Source: an uncultured Flammeovirgaceae bacterium
Lineage (GTDB): Bacteria > Bacteroidota > Bacteroidia > Cytophagales > Cyclobacteriaceae
NCBI GenBank assembly: GCA_946480685.1
Contig: CAMLLI010000001.1
Span: 1-20,209 of the forward strand
Direction of reading: 5' to 3'
Length of the DNA: 20,209 bases
Shown here: piece after piece, positions 7,555 to 15,422 of the stretch
Layout: each line of letters opens with the position of its first letter
How positions within the stretch are numbered: the stretch's first letter is position 1
Translations under genes and position numbers: made by a program
The notes under the pieces: generated by a model
The model's database searches: none
The model's input: the letters and a program-made list of their open reading frames with translations, nothing else
What the model was told of the DNA's origin: nothing

Positions 7555-7598
7555 GCAACCTTTTGGTTTCACAAAGATATATGAAACCTTTTGGTTGC
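7555..7598 (-). promoter_or_regulatory. ArsR operon operator with embedded promoter
   Basis: Two 16-base blocks, GCAACCTTTTGGTTTC (7555-7570) and GAAACCTTTTGGTTGC (7583-7598), are inverted copies of each other except for the central TTTT. Each is itself a short dyad, AACC-TTTT-GGTT. In the 12-base spacer, the minus strand reads TATCTTTG (7579-7572), an exact match to the Bacteroidota -7 element, so RNA would start near 7566 inside the downstream block, about 15 bases before the repressor ATG at 7551. Two repressor dimers bound here would cover the promoter. Autoregulation by the ArsR protein is inferred from position and symmetry. Confidence 0.75.
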
Positions 7599-7633
7599 TG
7601 AAAGAGATTTTTAAAAAAAATATATTTGGGAAT

Positions 7634-7680
7634 AAAAAAGGCACTTCGCAGCCTGCAAATGCAGTTTCTGCGATTGCGTG
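7634..7680 (-). terminator. terminator of the TPR regulator gene
   Basis: On the minus strand TCGCAG (7673-7668) pairs with CTGCGA (7651-7646), enclosing an inner CTGC/GCAG stem with an ATTT loop. GTGCC and then six T's (7639-7634) follow. It lies about 60 bases downstream of the TPR gene stop (7731-7729) and shields the ArsR promoter. The spacer between stem and T run is longer than ideal unless a CAC/GTG extension pairs. Confidence 0.55.
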
Positions 7681-7728
7681 TTGATACAATCAGACAGGTG
7701 AAAAACTACAGAAGGAGGCTTATTGCAG

Positions 7729-9393
7729 CTACGATGCTGCTTTCAGGTATGTGATCTTGCTGATGAAATCTTCCAGCGTTTCTTTTTCAGGCAGGTCAAA
7801 TTTCTTCCGCAGCCGGTAACGGGATTTCTTTATACTCTCCGGAGATATACCAAGCATGGATGCAGATTCCTTCAGTGACAACTTCAGTTTTATAAGCGCG
7901 GATAACCGAAGTTCGGAAACTGTAATATCAGGATAATGGTAGCGAAGTTTAGCGAAGAAACGCGGGTATACTTCTTCAAAAGCTTTCTTGAAATTTTCCC
8001 AGTCTTCGTCCGTAAGAATAGCAGCATGAAGGATCTTGTTGAACTTATCAATCTCGGTGTCTTCTTCAACAGATTTCTGCTTGAGTGTTTCGAGGTCCTC
8101 ACTTATTTTATCCAGCATCTCGGATTTCTCCCGGAGATTATGTGTATAAAAATCGAGTAACTGTTTTTTCGACTCCAGGCGCTTCTTCATAATGAGGCGC
8201 TGCCGGTGATATACCAGTGCTCCAATGACAAGCAACGCAAGGCACGCCACTATAAATGAATTTCTGCGAATGATTTTCACACTCATTTCATGATTCAGTG
8301 CCTTTATCTCCAGTTCTTTTTTATCAAGTTCATAATTGGCCTTCATCTTTTCAATGTTGCTCAGGCTCTCCGAACTTTTCATGCTGTCGTTGAGTGTTAC
8401 ATACAGCGATTGAAATTCATAGGCCTTCGTGTAATTTTTTGCAGCGGCATATACTTTGGAAAGCTGATGGTAACTGTCTGCTATATTTCGTTTCGAATTT
8501 AATTTTTTCCCGATCTCAAGTGCGCGCTCGGCATGGACCAATGCCTGTGACGGATTATTCTGGATGAGGTATAGATCGCTGAGCGCTGTATATATACCCG
8601 ACTGCAAATTGATACTGCCCGTTTCGATGGCGAGTTGCAGAGCCTGTTGCTGATACCGGAACGACTCATCGTAGTTCTGGTTGCGGAAATAGATCTCGCC
8701 CATGGCATTGTATATATTGCTCACCGCAGATTTGTCGCTGATCTCTTCATTTATAGCCAGCGACCGCTGATAGTATTGCAGCGCCAGCGAATCATTCTTT
8801 TCGGTTTCATACACATCTGCGATATTTCCGAGTGCACGTGCGATCCCGCTTTTATAGCCTTGATTGGTCCATGATGACAGCGCTTTGTTAAAATGAAGTA
8901 ACGCTGCCTTCGTATCGTCCTGCGACAGGTAAATTACACCTACATTGTTATTGCACACCGCGATCTGCCGGTTGTCTGATATTGTTTCGAAAATGGTGAG
9001 TGCTTTTAACAAAAATTCAATGGCACGGGGTTCATTACCTAACCGGTGATAGTAATACCCCAGATATACGTAACCCTTTCCTTCACCCTTTTTGAAATCT
9101 ATTTTTTGCGAAAGCTCAACTGTCTCGTTCGCTACTTCCTGTACCCGCTTTGTATCGCTGTAGGTTAGAACTTCGCACAATTTGATTAGCGTGTTAACAC
9201 GGTTTGTATCTTCCGGTGTAGTTTGCAGCAAATTTTCCAGACTGTCTATTTTAGAGGAGTAGGTTTGTGCTGCCGTATAGAGGTTTATGCCAGCAAAAAA
9301 GACAGTGGCACACACAGCTATTGTAAGTTTTCGGAAACGCTTCGTTCGGAATTCCGAAAATGTATTTCGTGAAACGGACAAGACTATATCCAT
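7729..9393 (-). CDS. TPR-repeat membrane regulator with LuxR-like C-terminal HTH
   Basis: A 554-residue membrane-bound regulator. Residues about 20-43 form a signal peptide or first membrane helix ending in AAQTYS, residues about 45-340 hold six or seven tetratricopeptide repeats (for example ALGNIADVYETEKNDSLALQYYQRSL, 187-212), a single membrane helix lies at about 379-396, a coiled coil spans 400-450, and a LuxR/GerE-like HTH ends the protein (PDITVSELRLSALIKLKLSLKESASMLGISPESIKKSRYRLRKKF, 488-532, given here only by its key pieces LSLKESASMLG and SIKKSRYRLRKKF). This layout is typical of Bacteroidota periplasmic-sensing TPR regulators. The TPRs are periplasmic and the HTH cytoplasmic. It is divergent from the 824-residue receptor gene across a 629-base gap. 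Its targets are unknown. Confidence 0.85.
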   Translation of the reverse strand: MDIVLSVSRNTFSEFRTKRFRKLTIAVCATVFFAGINLYTAAQTYSSKIDSLENLLQTTPEDTNRVNTLIKLCEVLTYSDTKRVQEVANETVELSQKIDFKKGEGKGYVYLGYYYHRLGNEPRAIEFLLKALTIFETISDNRQIAVCNNNVGVIYLSQDDTKAALLHFNKALSSWTNQGYKSGIARALGNIADVYETEKNDSLALQYYQRSLAINEEISDKSAVSNIYNAMGEIYFRNQNYDESFRYQQQALQLAIETGSINLQSGIYTALSDLYLIQNNPSQALVHAERALEIGKKLNSKRNIADSYHQLSKVYAAAKNYTKAYEFQSLYVTLNDSMKSSESLSNIEKMKANYELDKKELEIKALNHEMSVKIIRRNSFIVACLALLVIGALVYHRQRLIMKKRLESKKQLLDFYTHNLREKSEMLDKISEDLETLKQKSVEEDTEIDKFNKILHAAILTDEDWENFKKAFEEVYPRFFAKLRYHYPDITVSELRLSALIKLKLSLKESASMLGISPESIKKSRYRLRKKFDLPEKETLEDFISKITYLKAAS

Positions 9394-10022
9394 TATACTG
9401 GTTGTTGGGGCTTTTATGCATGCAAAGTAATGGTTAATTCATCAATGGTCTACCCAATTGTCCGCCCGTACCACGCGCATGTTAGTTTTTATACGAGTTT
9501 GTATGAATTCAAACCTTCGCGATAGCGGGGCCGAGTGTTTTGAATAACCATATTTGGCATATATATATCTACAGGGCTTACTATATTTAATAAATGACCA
9601 CCAATCTGTCCGTCTGTTTTTTTACAGATTTGCAGAAAGTTGTATTGATTGCAGTCCAAACCCGATTGGTCGGTAATCTGCTATATAGCATCCGTTCCAG
9701 GAGAATATAGCGTGCGACATACGCCAGACTCTTATCCCTTCAGATTTATACTGGCGCGACTCTATGCATCATGATGAAGCAAACCGGCTACGAATAGTAC
9801 ATCAACCGGAAGCAAGGTTAGAGAAATACGTTGCCGATAATACACCGTACATCCTCACGTAGGATGGTTCATTTTTACAAAAACGTACGGGAGAAACTGC
9901 AATAAGAATTACCACTTATAAAGTGATGAAAAATGCGAGTTGGAGCGTGTGCGAGGCGTGTGAAAAATTGAATTGAAGATCAAGACAACAATAGTATACA
10001 ACGGGTAATAGGATTTAGTACG
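9394..10022. other. 629-base intergenic region between divergent regulator and receptor genes
   Basis: No convincing gene is seen. Contents: a weak -7-like TTACTTTG on the minus strand (9430-9423) in front of the TPR gene; a small dyad GTTTG-CAAAC (9497-9514); an inverted repeat AATCTGT-ACAGATT (9603-9609, 9624-9630) with a T7 run in its loop; a TGG-N10-GC site (9667-9682) with the spacing of a sigma-54 promoter; a + frame from 9689 that reads 57 codons to a TAG at 9860 and then 37 more to a TGA at 9974; and a small hairpin CATCCT-AGGATG (9850-9866). It is much longer than other divergent gaps in the window, so it may hold regulatory sites, an RNA or a decayed gene. Confidence 0.5.
9667..9682 (+). 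promoter_or_regulatory. possible sigma-54 -24/-12 promoter
   Basis: The sequence TGGTCGGTAATCTGCT keeps GG and GC ten bases apart as in TGGCACGNNNNTTGCW, with matches at TGG, the following G7 and the final TGCT. A sigma-54-dependent regulator is encoded nearby (13909-15273). Such partial matches also occur by chance at about the frequency of a few per 20 kb, and the next large gene begins 340 bases downstream, so this is weak. Confidence 0.2.
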
Positions 10023-12497
10023 ATGAAGTATATACAAAGACTTACCATTCATGAAAAGTACAGACTGATTATTCTGTCAGTTATACTATGCGCGACTATT
10101 CTGGGCTTCTCGGTATGGAAAATTACTGGTTCGTTTAACGAACAGTGTTATGAGACAGAACAGATTCAGGAGCTCGAAGCACGTCTCTTGCGCATCAAGA
10201 GCAACGTGCTGCGTGGCGAACTGTTACAAATATTTATAGCCGATCGCGCAACACAGCAGAAGTATATTGAGGATGCAGCCAAAATTATACACGAACGGAC
10301 AGATGCTTTAATTGTTGAACGCAACCAGATCAGGGTAAACGAACTTCCCCGAAGTGTTGCAGAACCTTATGCCAGTTTCAATCTCAGTATCGATAATTAT
10401 CTCGCCTTTGTTGAGAAGAACCTGGATGATGTAAAGACAGTATCTGTACACGACTCTGCGCGCTATGCGAAGGTACGCGACATCTTACTCATTGATCTCA
10501 ACCGGGAATTTATTCCGCTGCTCGATAATACTGCAAAAGTTATCAAGGCAACGCGAGACTATAAGAACAACATTATCCAGAACTTTAGCCAGAAACGTAA
10601 GGCTATGCTCTGGTTTTTTGGATCGCTTTCACTGATGGTGCTGCTCGGCATCGTTGTATTTATATATATCGTTAGCCGTTCTATCATTGTGTCCATCGCG
10701 GAGACGCGATCTATACTCGAGCGATTATCGGAAGGAGAATTGCCGATGATTGAAAAGCAACACGGTAAGAATGAGATCTCCGTTACGTTGAATGCCCTGT
10801 ATATATTTACCAGTCAGATGCGCAAGCTGCTGGAGTTTGCCGGCAATGTAGCGAAGAACAACTTTGACGTGCAGGCAGCAATGTTCGATGGTAAAGGTGC
10901 TATAGCAAAGGCGTTGATCGACATGCGCGATAACCTACGGGATACATACCAGCAGGAGAATGAACGCAAATGGCTGACGCAGGGAGTTGCCGAATTTGGC
11001 AATACTGTAAGAAGATATGATGATCAGCGTAAACTATATGATCAGATGCTCAGCTTTATCATCAAATATACCTCAGCAAGTCTGGGTGCGCTATTCGTGT
11101 CTGATATGCAAGATACCAGTCAGCGCACCTTGCAGCGTGTAGCTGTATATGCGTATGGCCGGAAGAAATATATCAATGGTTCCATTCGTGCCGGTGAAGG
11201 TCTGGCCGGACAGGCATTTCTGGAACGTGCCATGATTACGCTGAACGAAGTACCGGATAATTACTTGAAGATAGAATCCGGTTTAGGTGAAGCTCAGCCT
11301 GCATATATTGTGGTGTCGCCTCTTATCATAGATGGTATACCGTATGGTGTGCTGGAACTCGCATCTTTCAAAGCGATCGAAAAACACAAGATACAATTCA
11401 TAACGAGTATAAGTCAGGAGCTCGCATCAGTTATAAAAACGTTGCAGGCAAACGAGCGCACGCAATTGCTGCTGGAAGAAACAAAACTGAAAGAAGAAAA
11501 GCTGCGTGCCAACGAAGAGGCAATGCAACAAACTATAGGTGAACTGCACGCCATACAGCAGGCCGAAGCGATACGCTCTACCGAGTTGGAGCGCAGCAAC
11601 AAGCAATTGGAAACACAGAAGAAGTTGATGGAGAAAACACTTCTGGAGATCAGAACGAAGGAGAAGGAACTTCAGCTTAAAGACAAGTCGTTGCTGGATA
11701 CGCGCATGGCGAACCTGCATGCGCAGGCATCACAGTTGTCAACTACTATTAAGACATCCATTGATGTAGCGCTTGATGCATCCCGCACGTGTGCACATGT
11801 ATTTACCGTGTTTGCCGAAGCTCCGCAGCTTTTTGTCGATGCACGCACACAGGCCAATTTTATGTTGCAAAGTATATTGAAGAATAATCCTTCATTCTTG
11901 GCCACCTACACGCTTTGGGAAAGCAACCAGTTTGATGGCAATGACGATCAGTATATAGCAAATCCGGGTCATGACACGACTGGAAGATTTATACCCTACT
12001 GGACTATACGCGGAAATGATTTTTACCTGGAGCCGTTGCTGAATTATACCGTGGAAGGTGCCGGTGATTATTTTATTATACCGCAGCGAACGAAACAGGA
12101 AGCTGTGATCGATCCCTATATATACTCTGTACAAGGTAACGATACCTGGATCATCTCGGCCGTTGCACCCATCATGACCGGTGATCATTTCAGAGGTATT
12201 TGTGGTGTTGATTTTGCAGTGGATAGTATTATGGAATTGATCGGTACACTGAAGTGGATTGAACCCGGCATCACCGTTGCGCTGATCGGTCATAATAAAA
12301 CAATCGTAAAAATGTCTGACAACAGTATAGCTACCGGTCAATCATGTAACGCCTTCATTCCGGAAAATATGCTGCCGGAGAAATGGAGTGAGTCTTCGGA
12401 AGTTTCCTGGAATGGCAGCACCTATTTACTCGAGCCCGTAAAGTTTGGCAATACACAAACACCGTGGCTGGTCTGTGTAAGGATTCAGCGTTCGTAA
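10023..12497 (+). CDS. membrane receptor with HAMP, GAF, coiled coil and C-terminal dCache-like domain, no output domain
   Basis: An 824-residue sensory protein. Order: membrane helix about 15-35; helical extracytoplasmic domain 37-194, like a four-helix-bundle ligand domain; membrane helix 195-217; HAMP about 218-270 and possibly a second HAMP-like unit to 325; GAF domain about 335-475 with GEGLAGQAFL (391-400) and IPYGVLELAS (439-448); coiled coil 476-570; dCache/PDC-like domain about 575-820 with GRFIPYW (654-660), the DPYIYSVQGNDTWIISAVAPI stretch (697-717) and GVDFAVDSI (728-736). No further membrane helix occurs, so the Cache-like domain should be cytoplasmic, although such domains are normally outside the cell. 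No histidine kinase, GGDEF, EAL, phosphatase or methyl-accepting hairpin motif is visible. It ends 62 bases from the convergent kinase gene. A partner protein probably transmits its signal; this is inference. Confidence 0.8.
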   Translation: MKYIQRLTIHEKYRLIILSVILCATILGFSVWKITGSFNEQCYETEQIQELEARLLRIKSNVLRGELLQIFIADRATQQKYIEDAAKIIHERTDALIVERNQIRVNELPRSVAEPYASFNLSIDNYLAFVEKNLDDVKTVSVHDSARYAKVRDILLIDLNREFIPLLDNTAKVIKATRDYKNNIIQNFSQKRKAMLWFFGSLSLMVLLGIVVFIYIVSRSIIVSIAETRSILERLSEGELPMIEKQHGKNEISVTLNALYIFTSQMRKLLEFAGNVAKNNFDVQAAMFDGKGAIAKALIDMRDNLRDTYQQENERKWLTQGVAEFGNTVRRYDDQRKLYDQMLSFIIKYTSASLGALFVSDMQDTSQRTLQRVAVYAYGRKKYINGSIRAGEGLAGQAFLERAMITLNEVPDNYLKIESGLGEAQPAYIVVSPLIIDGIPYGVLELASFKAIEKHKIQFITSISQELASVIKTLQANERTQLLLEETKLKEEKLRANEEAMQQTIGELHAIQQAEAIRSTELERSNKQLETQKKLMEKTLLEIRTKEKELQLKDKSLLDTRMANLHAQASQLSTTIKTSIDVALDASRTCAHVFTVFAEAPQLFVDARTQANFMLQSILKNNPSFLATYTLWESNQFDGNDDQYIANPGHDTTGRFIPYWTIRGNDFYLEPLLNYTVEGAGDYFIIPQRTKQEAVIDPYIYSVQGNDTWIISAVAPIMTGDHFRGICGVDFAVDSIMELIGTLKWIEPGITVALIGHNKTIVKMSDNSIATGQSCNAFIPENMLPEKWSESSEVSWNGSTYLLEPVKFGNTQTPWLVCVRIQRS

Positions 12498-12559
12498 ATA
12501 TACTATATACATACTTCTGGGTGAGTGGCCGATATCCATCCAAAAAAGTATAACATCGT

Positions 12560-13906
12560 TTACCATTCCAACGTAAATGCACTTCCCTTGTCGGATACAT
12601 GTACGTGGATGGTGCCTCCGTGCAGTTTCATAATCTGTCGCGACAGACTGAGGCCTATACCGGAACCTTTCGGTTTGGTGGTGAAGAAGGGAACAAATAT
12701 CCGGGGTAATATTTCAGGATCGATGCCCGGTCCGTTGTCTGTTATAGTTATGGCTGCACGATTGTTCTTTTCGTGTACGTCAATGGTAATTATACCCGTG
12801 CCATTGTGCGCTACAGCATCCATGGCATTTTTTACAAGGTTGATTATTACCTGCTCCATCAATGCTATATCTGCTTTTGCCGTAATGGTCTTGGCGGAAT
12901 GGATGGAAAGCCTGATATGGGCCTGCTGAAGATCGTGTGCCAGGAGTGCGGCAACGCGTTTTACAAGGTCAGCTATATTCACCGTCTCAAACTGGGCGTG
13001 TATAGGTTTAGCATATTCTTTATACGCTTTTACGAAATTCATGAGTCCTTTGCTACGCGATCCAATCGTGGCCAGACTACAGAATATATCATCCACCTGG
13101 TCTTCATTCAGCGTGGCAAGATCTTTTCGGCTGCCATCCGGTTTCTTTAGTATAGATTCGGCTGCGGCTGTTAATGAAGCTATAGGCGTAACGCTGTTCA
13201 TAATTTCATGCGTGAGCACGCGCATTAACTGATGCCACGCTTCAATCTCTTTTTCTTCCAGTTCATGATTGAGATTTTGTAAGAGGAGTATTCGTACGGA
13301 CTTGCCGTTCAAAATAATTTCCTTTGCCTGCACACTCAGCTGGTATTGATCCTCATCTATAAATACCCGTACAACTTGTCGCTGCTCCGGCTGAATGTCT
13401 TTTGCAGCCTGGTATAAAGCTATATCTATATTTCTGAAATGATCGAGCGTAGCAAATTGCGGATAGTTTAAAAGTTTCTTTGCTGCCGGATTCATCATCA
13501 TCAATCTTCCTGTAGCATCAAAACTAAGAATAGCAACACTGATGTTTTCATTCAATGTTTGGAGGTACTGGTAGTGTAATTCTTTTTCCAGATTCAGTTT
13601 GCTGAACTCGGCAACAATATCATTAAGCGCGCCACTGAGCTGTTCATACTGTTTTCCGCGATGGCCTGAAGTATAGGACTCCGTAAAAGCGCCTTGCCGT
13701 ATGGACAATAAAAAATGTGTAAGGTCTTTGTTGGATTTATCGATATACCGAATGAGACTAATGACACAGGTAATAAGCAACAGTATAATGGCTGACGAGA
13801 CAAAGAACATCGGACGTTTCACCACAACAAACGCGAGTGCAAGCGCCAATACCACAATGCACAAAATGCGAATGATAATGTTGAGCCGGAAATTTCTGTA
13901 GATCAT
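12560..13906 (-). CDS. NtrY/NtrB-like sensor histidine kinase
   Basis: A 448-residue membrane histidine kinase. Two membrane helices (about 8-28 and 34-54) are joined by only a few residues, so there is almost no extracytoplasmic domain. A short HAMP-like linker (55-105) is followed by a PAS domain (about 110-210), the HisKA-type helix with LTHEIMNSVTPI (His233 as the phosphate acceptor) and a HATPase domain with NLVKNAMDA (N box, about 356-364), TDNGPGI (389-395), FVPFFTTK (404-411) and GSGIGLSLS (414-422). All catalytic boxes are intact. The start lies two bases after the stop of the response regulator gene, so both are one operon and form a cognate pair. The signal it receives is probably membrane-derived, cytoplasmic, or from a partner protein. 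Confidence 0.9.
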   Translation of the reverse strand: MIYRNFRLNIIIRILCIVVLALALAFVVVKRPMFFVSSAIILLLITCVISLIRYIDKSNKDLTHFLLSIRQGAFTESYTSGHRGKQYEQLSGALNDIVAEFSKLNLEKELHYQYLQTLNENISVAILSFDATGRLMMMNPAAKKLLNYPQFATLDHFRNIDIALYQAAKDIQPEQRQVVRVFIDEDQYQLSVQAKEIILNGKSVRILLLQNLNHELEEKEIEAWHQLMRVLTHEIMNSVTPIASLTAAAESILKKPDGSRKDLATLNEDQVDDIFCSLATIGSRSKGLMNFVKAYKEYAKPIHAQFETVNIADLVKRVAALLAHDLQQAHIRLSIHSAKTITAKADIALMEQVIINLVKNAMDAVAHNGTGIITIDVHEKNNRAAITITDNGPGIDPEILPRIFVPFFTTKPKGSGIGLSLSRQIMKLHGGTIHVHVSDKGSAFTLEW

Positions 13907-13908
13907 AA

Positions 13909-15273
13909 TTACTTATCTAGTCCGTATTTTTCCATTTTCCGGTATAGTGTCGTGCGCCCTACGCCTAGCTCTTTGGCTACTTTGCTTAGATTGCCGTTAT
14001 ACTTTTGGATGGCCGCCAGTATCGTTTTACGCTCTACTTCATCGAGGTTAAATGCTTCTGCGCCAGGCACGACATCGGCCGTAGCAGAAAGAGCGAAGTC
14101 ACTTTTTTGCAAGGTCGTGTGCTCACTTAAGATGACAGCCCGCTCTACAGCGTGCTGCAACTCGCGTATGTTTCCCGGCCAGGTATATTTTTGCAGGTAT
14201 CGGATAGCATCTTGTGAAATAGATTTCTCTCCCTTATGATATCGACTGGTATATATTTTTAGAAAATGATCGGCCAGCAATGGTATATCTTCGGTGCGAT
14301 CGCGCAAGGATGGTAATGTAATAACTACTGTGTTGATCCGGTATAGCAAGTCTTCGCGAAAGTGCCCGGAGCGAACAGCCTGTTGTATGTCAAGATTCGT
14401 GGCGCTGATCAGTCGTATATCAATGCCTGTAGCGCGGTTGCTGCCCAGCGGAGTCACTTCGCGGTTCTGAAGCGCAGCGAGTAATTTTACCTGGAGTGCT
14501 ATAGGTATATTTCCGATTTCATCCAGCAGAAGCGTTCCGCGGTTGGCTGCCTCCATGCGGCCCGTGCGATCTTCACGCGCATCGGTAAACGCTCCTTTCT
14601 TATGTCCAAATAATTCGGTCTCAAAAAGATTGGAAGGTAACGCGCCGGCATCAACTTTCACAAACGCTTCATCCTTTCGCCTGGAGCGTTGATGAATGAG
14701 ACTTGCGATCAGTTCCTTCCCCGTTCCGTTTTCACCGAGCAGCAGAACATTGGCATCGGTACCCGCTACTTTATCAACGGTTGCGAGTACTTGTTTGAAA
14801 GCCGGTGATATACCTATAATTTCTGCTGCAGGTATAGGTTGTGATGTTGTGTTCTTGGTGGCGGGCTGATTTTTTTGCTGATCAACGGCCCGTCTATACG
14901 CAGCCAGCACTGCGCCTTCCAGCTTTTCATTCTCCCAGGGCTTTACAATAAAGTCAGCAGCTCCCTGTTTCATCGCATCCACAGCGAGTTGTATATCACC
15001 ATAAGCCGTAATCATGATTACCTGCTGCCGCGGATTGCGCGCCATGATCTGGTTAAGCCAGAACAATCCTTCGTGACCGGAAAGTCTGCCAGCCGCATAA
15101 TTCATGTCCAATAAAATTACATCATAGCGATTCTGCTGAAGCAATGCATGAAGACGTTGCGGATTGCTTTCTGTCTCAACCGATTCATACAGCTGCCGCA
15201 AAACAACACGGGCAGCCGTCAGCACATCGGCATCATCATCCACAATCAATATCTTCGCAGGTGTTTTCGGCAT
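13909..15273 (-). CDS. NtrC/NtrX-like sigma-54-dependent response regulator
   Basis: A 454-residue response regulator with receiver (5-125; acidic Asp12/Asp13, phospho-acceptor Asp56 in LLDMNYAAG, Lys111), AAA+ domain (about 150-385; Walker A GENGTGKE 180-187, Walker B GTLLLDEIG 246-254) and a Fis-type HTH (about 412-452). The sigma-54 contact loop reads GAFTDA (227-232) instead of GAFTGA, a variant usual in Bacteroidota members. I start at the ATG at 15273, giving MPKTPAKILIVDDD, the normal beginning of a receiver; the frame is open 16 codons farther to 15321, but that stretch overlaps an inverted repeat and looks like leader. The kinase gene follows after two bases. It should activate sigma-54 promoters, possibly of the divergent permease gene. 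Confidence 0.92.
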   Translation of the reverse strand: MPKTPAKILIVDDDADVLTAARVVLRQLYESVETESNPQRLHALLQQNRYDVILLDMNYAAGRLSGHEGLFWLNQIMARNPRQQVIMITAYGDIQLAVDAMKQGAADFIVKPWENEKLEGAVLAAYRRAVDQQKNQPATKNTTSQPIPAAEIIGISPAFKQVLATVDKVAGTDANVLLLGENGTGKELIASLIHQRSRRKDEAFVKVDAGALPSNLFETELFGHKKGAFTDAREDRTGRMEAANRGTLLLDEIGNIPIALQVKLLAALQNREVTPLGSNRATGIDIRLISATNLDIQQAVRSGHFREDLLYRINTVVITLPSLRDRTEDIPLLADHFLKIYTSRYHKGEKSISQDAIRYLQKYTWPGNIRELQHAVERAVILSEHTTLQKSDFALSATADVVPGAEAFNLDEVERKTILAAIQKYNGNLSKVAKELGVGRTTLYRKMEKYGLDK

Positions 15274-15290
15274 GTGGCAATAAAAATATA

Positions 15291-15330
15291 TGTTTCGTAG
15301 TGATACACAAAAGTGTTTCACAATGAAACA
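15291..15330. promoter_or_regulatory. TGTTTC repeats and dyad in the regulator-permease divergent region
   Basis: TGTTTCA (15314-15320) and TGAAACA (15324-15330) form a 7-base inverted repeat with a CAA spacer, and another TGTTTC occurs in direct orientation at 15291. The sites lie 18 to 57 bases upstream of the response regulator start and about 100 bases upstream of the permease start, a suitable place for binding by the NtrC-like protein. Which protein binds is not shown by the sequence. Confidence 0.4.
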
Positions 15331-15422
15331 GTGTTATTCATGCTGTCTCCATTAAGAGGTTCGTGTTCAATCATTTAATGGAATGGTATACCGTTTGGCC
15401 GTGGTGCAGTAAATTTATCCGT

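Noticed and set aside
7552..7689. N-terminal extension of the ArsR gene to a start at 7689
   Set aside because: The extra 46 residues would be encoded by the operator, the promoter spacer and the terminator of the TPR gene, and the family N-terminus fits the ATG at 7551.
9850..9866. Terminator hairpin CATCCT-AGGATG in the divergent gap
   Set aside because: The stem has only six pairs, no gene ends just upstream, and the T's begin several bases after the stem.
15274..15321. Longer start for the NtrC-like regulator at 15321
   Set aside because: The added 16 residues are Cys- and aromatic-rich, unlike receiver N-termini, and the stretch contains the TGTTTCA dyad; the ATG at 15273 gives a normal receiver start.
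15385..15399. Sigma-54 promoter before the permease gene
   Set aside because: GG and GC are 11 bases apart instead of the strict 10, so the -24/-12 geometry fails.
15363..15422. Longer start for the permease at 15363
   Set aside because: The family begins with a short amphipathic segment like MLQNYLKIGFRNL; the upstream 20 residues have three Trp and no family similarity.
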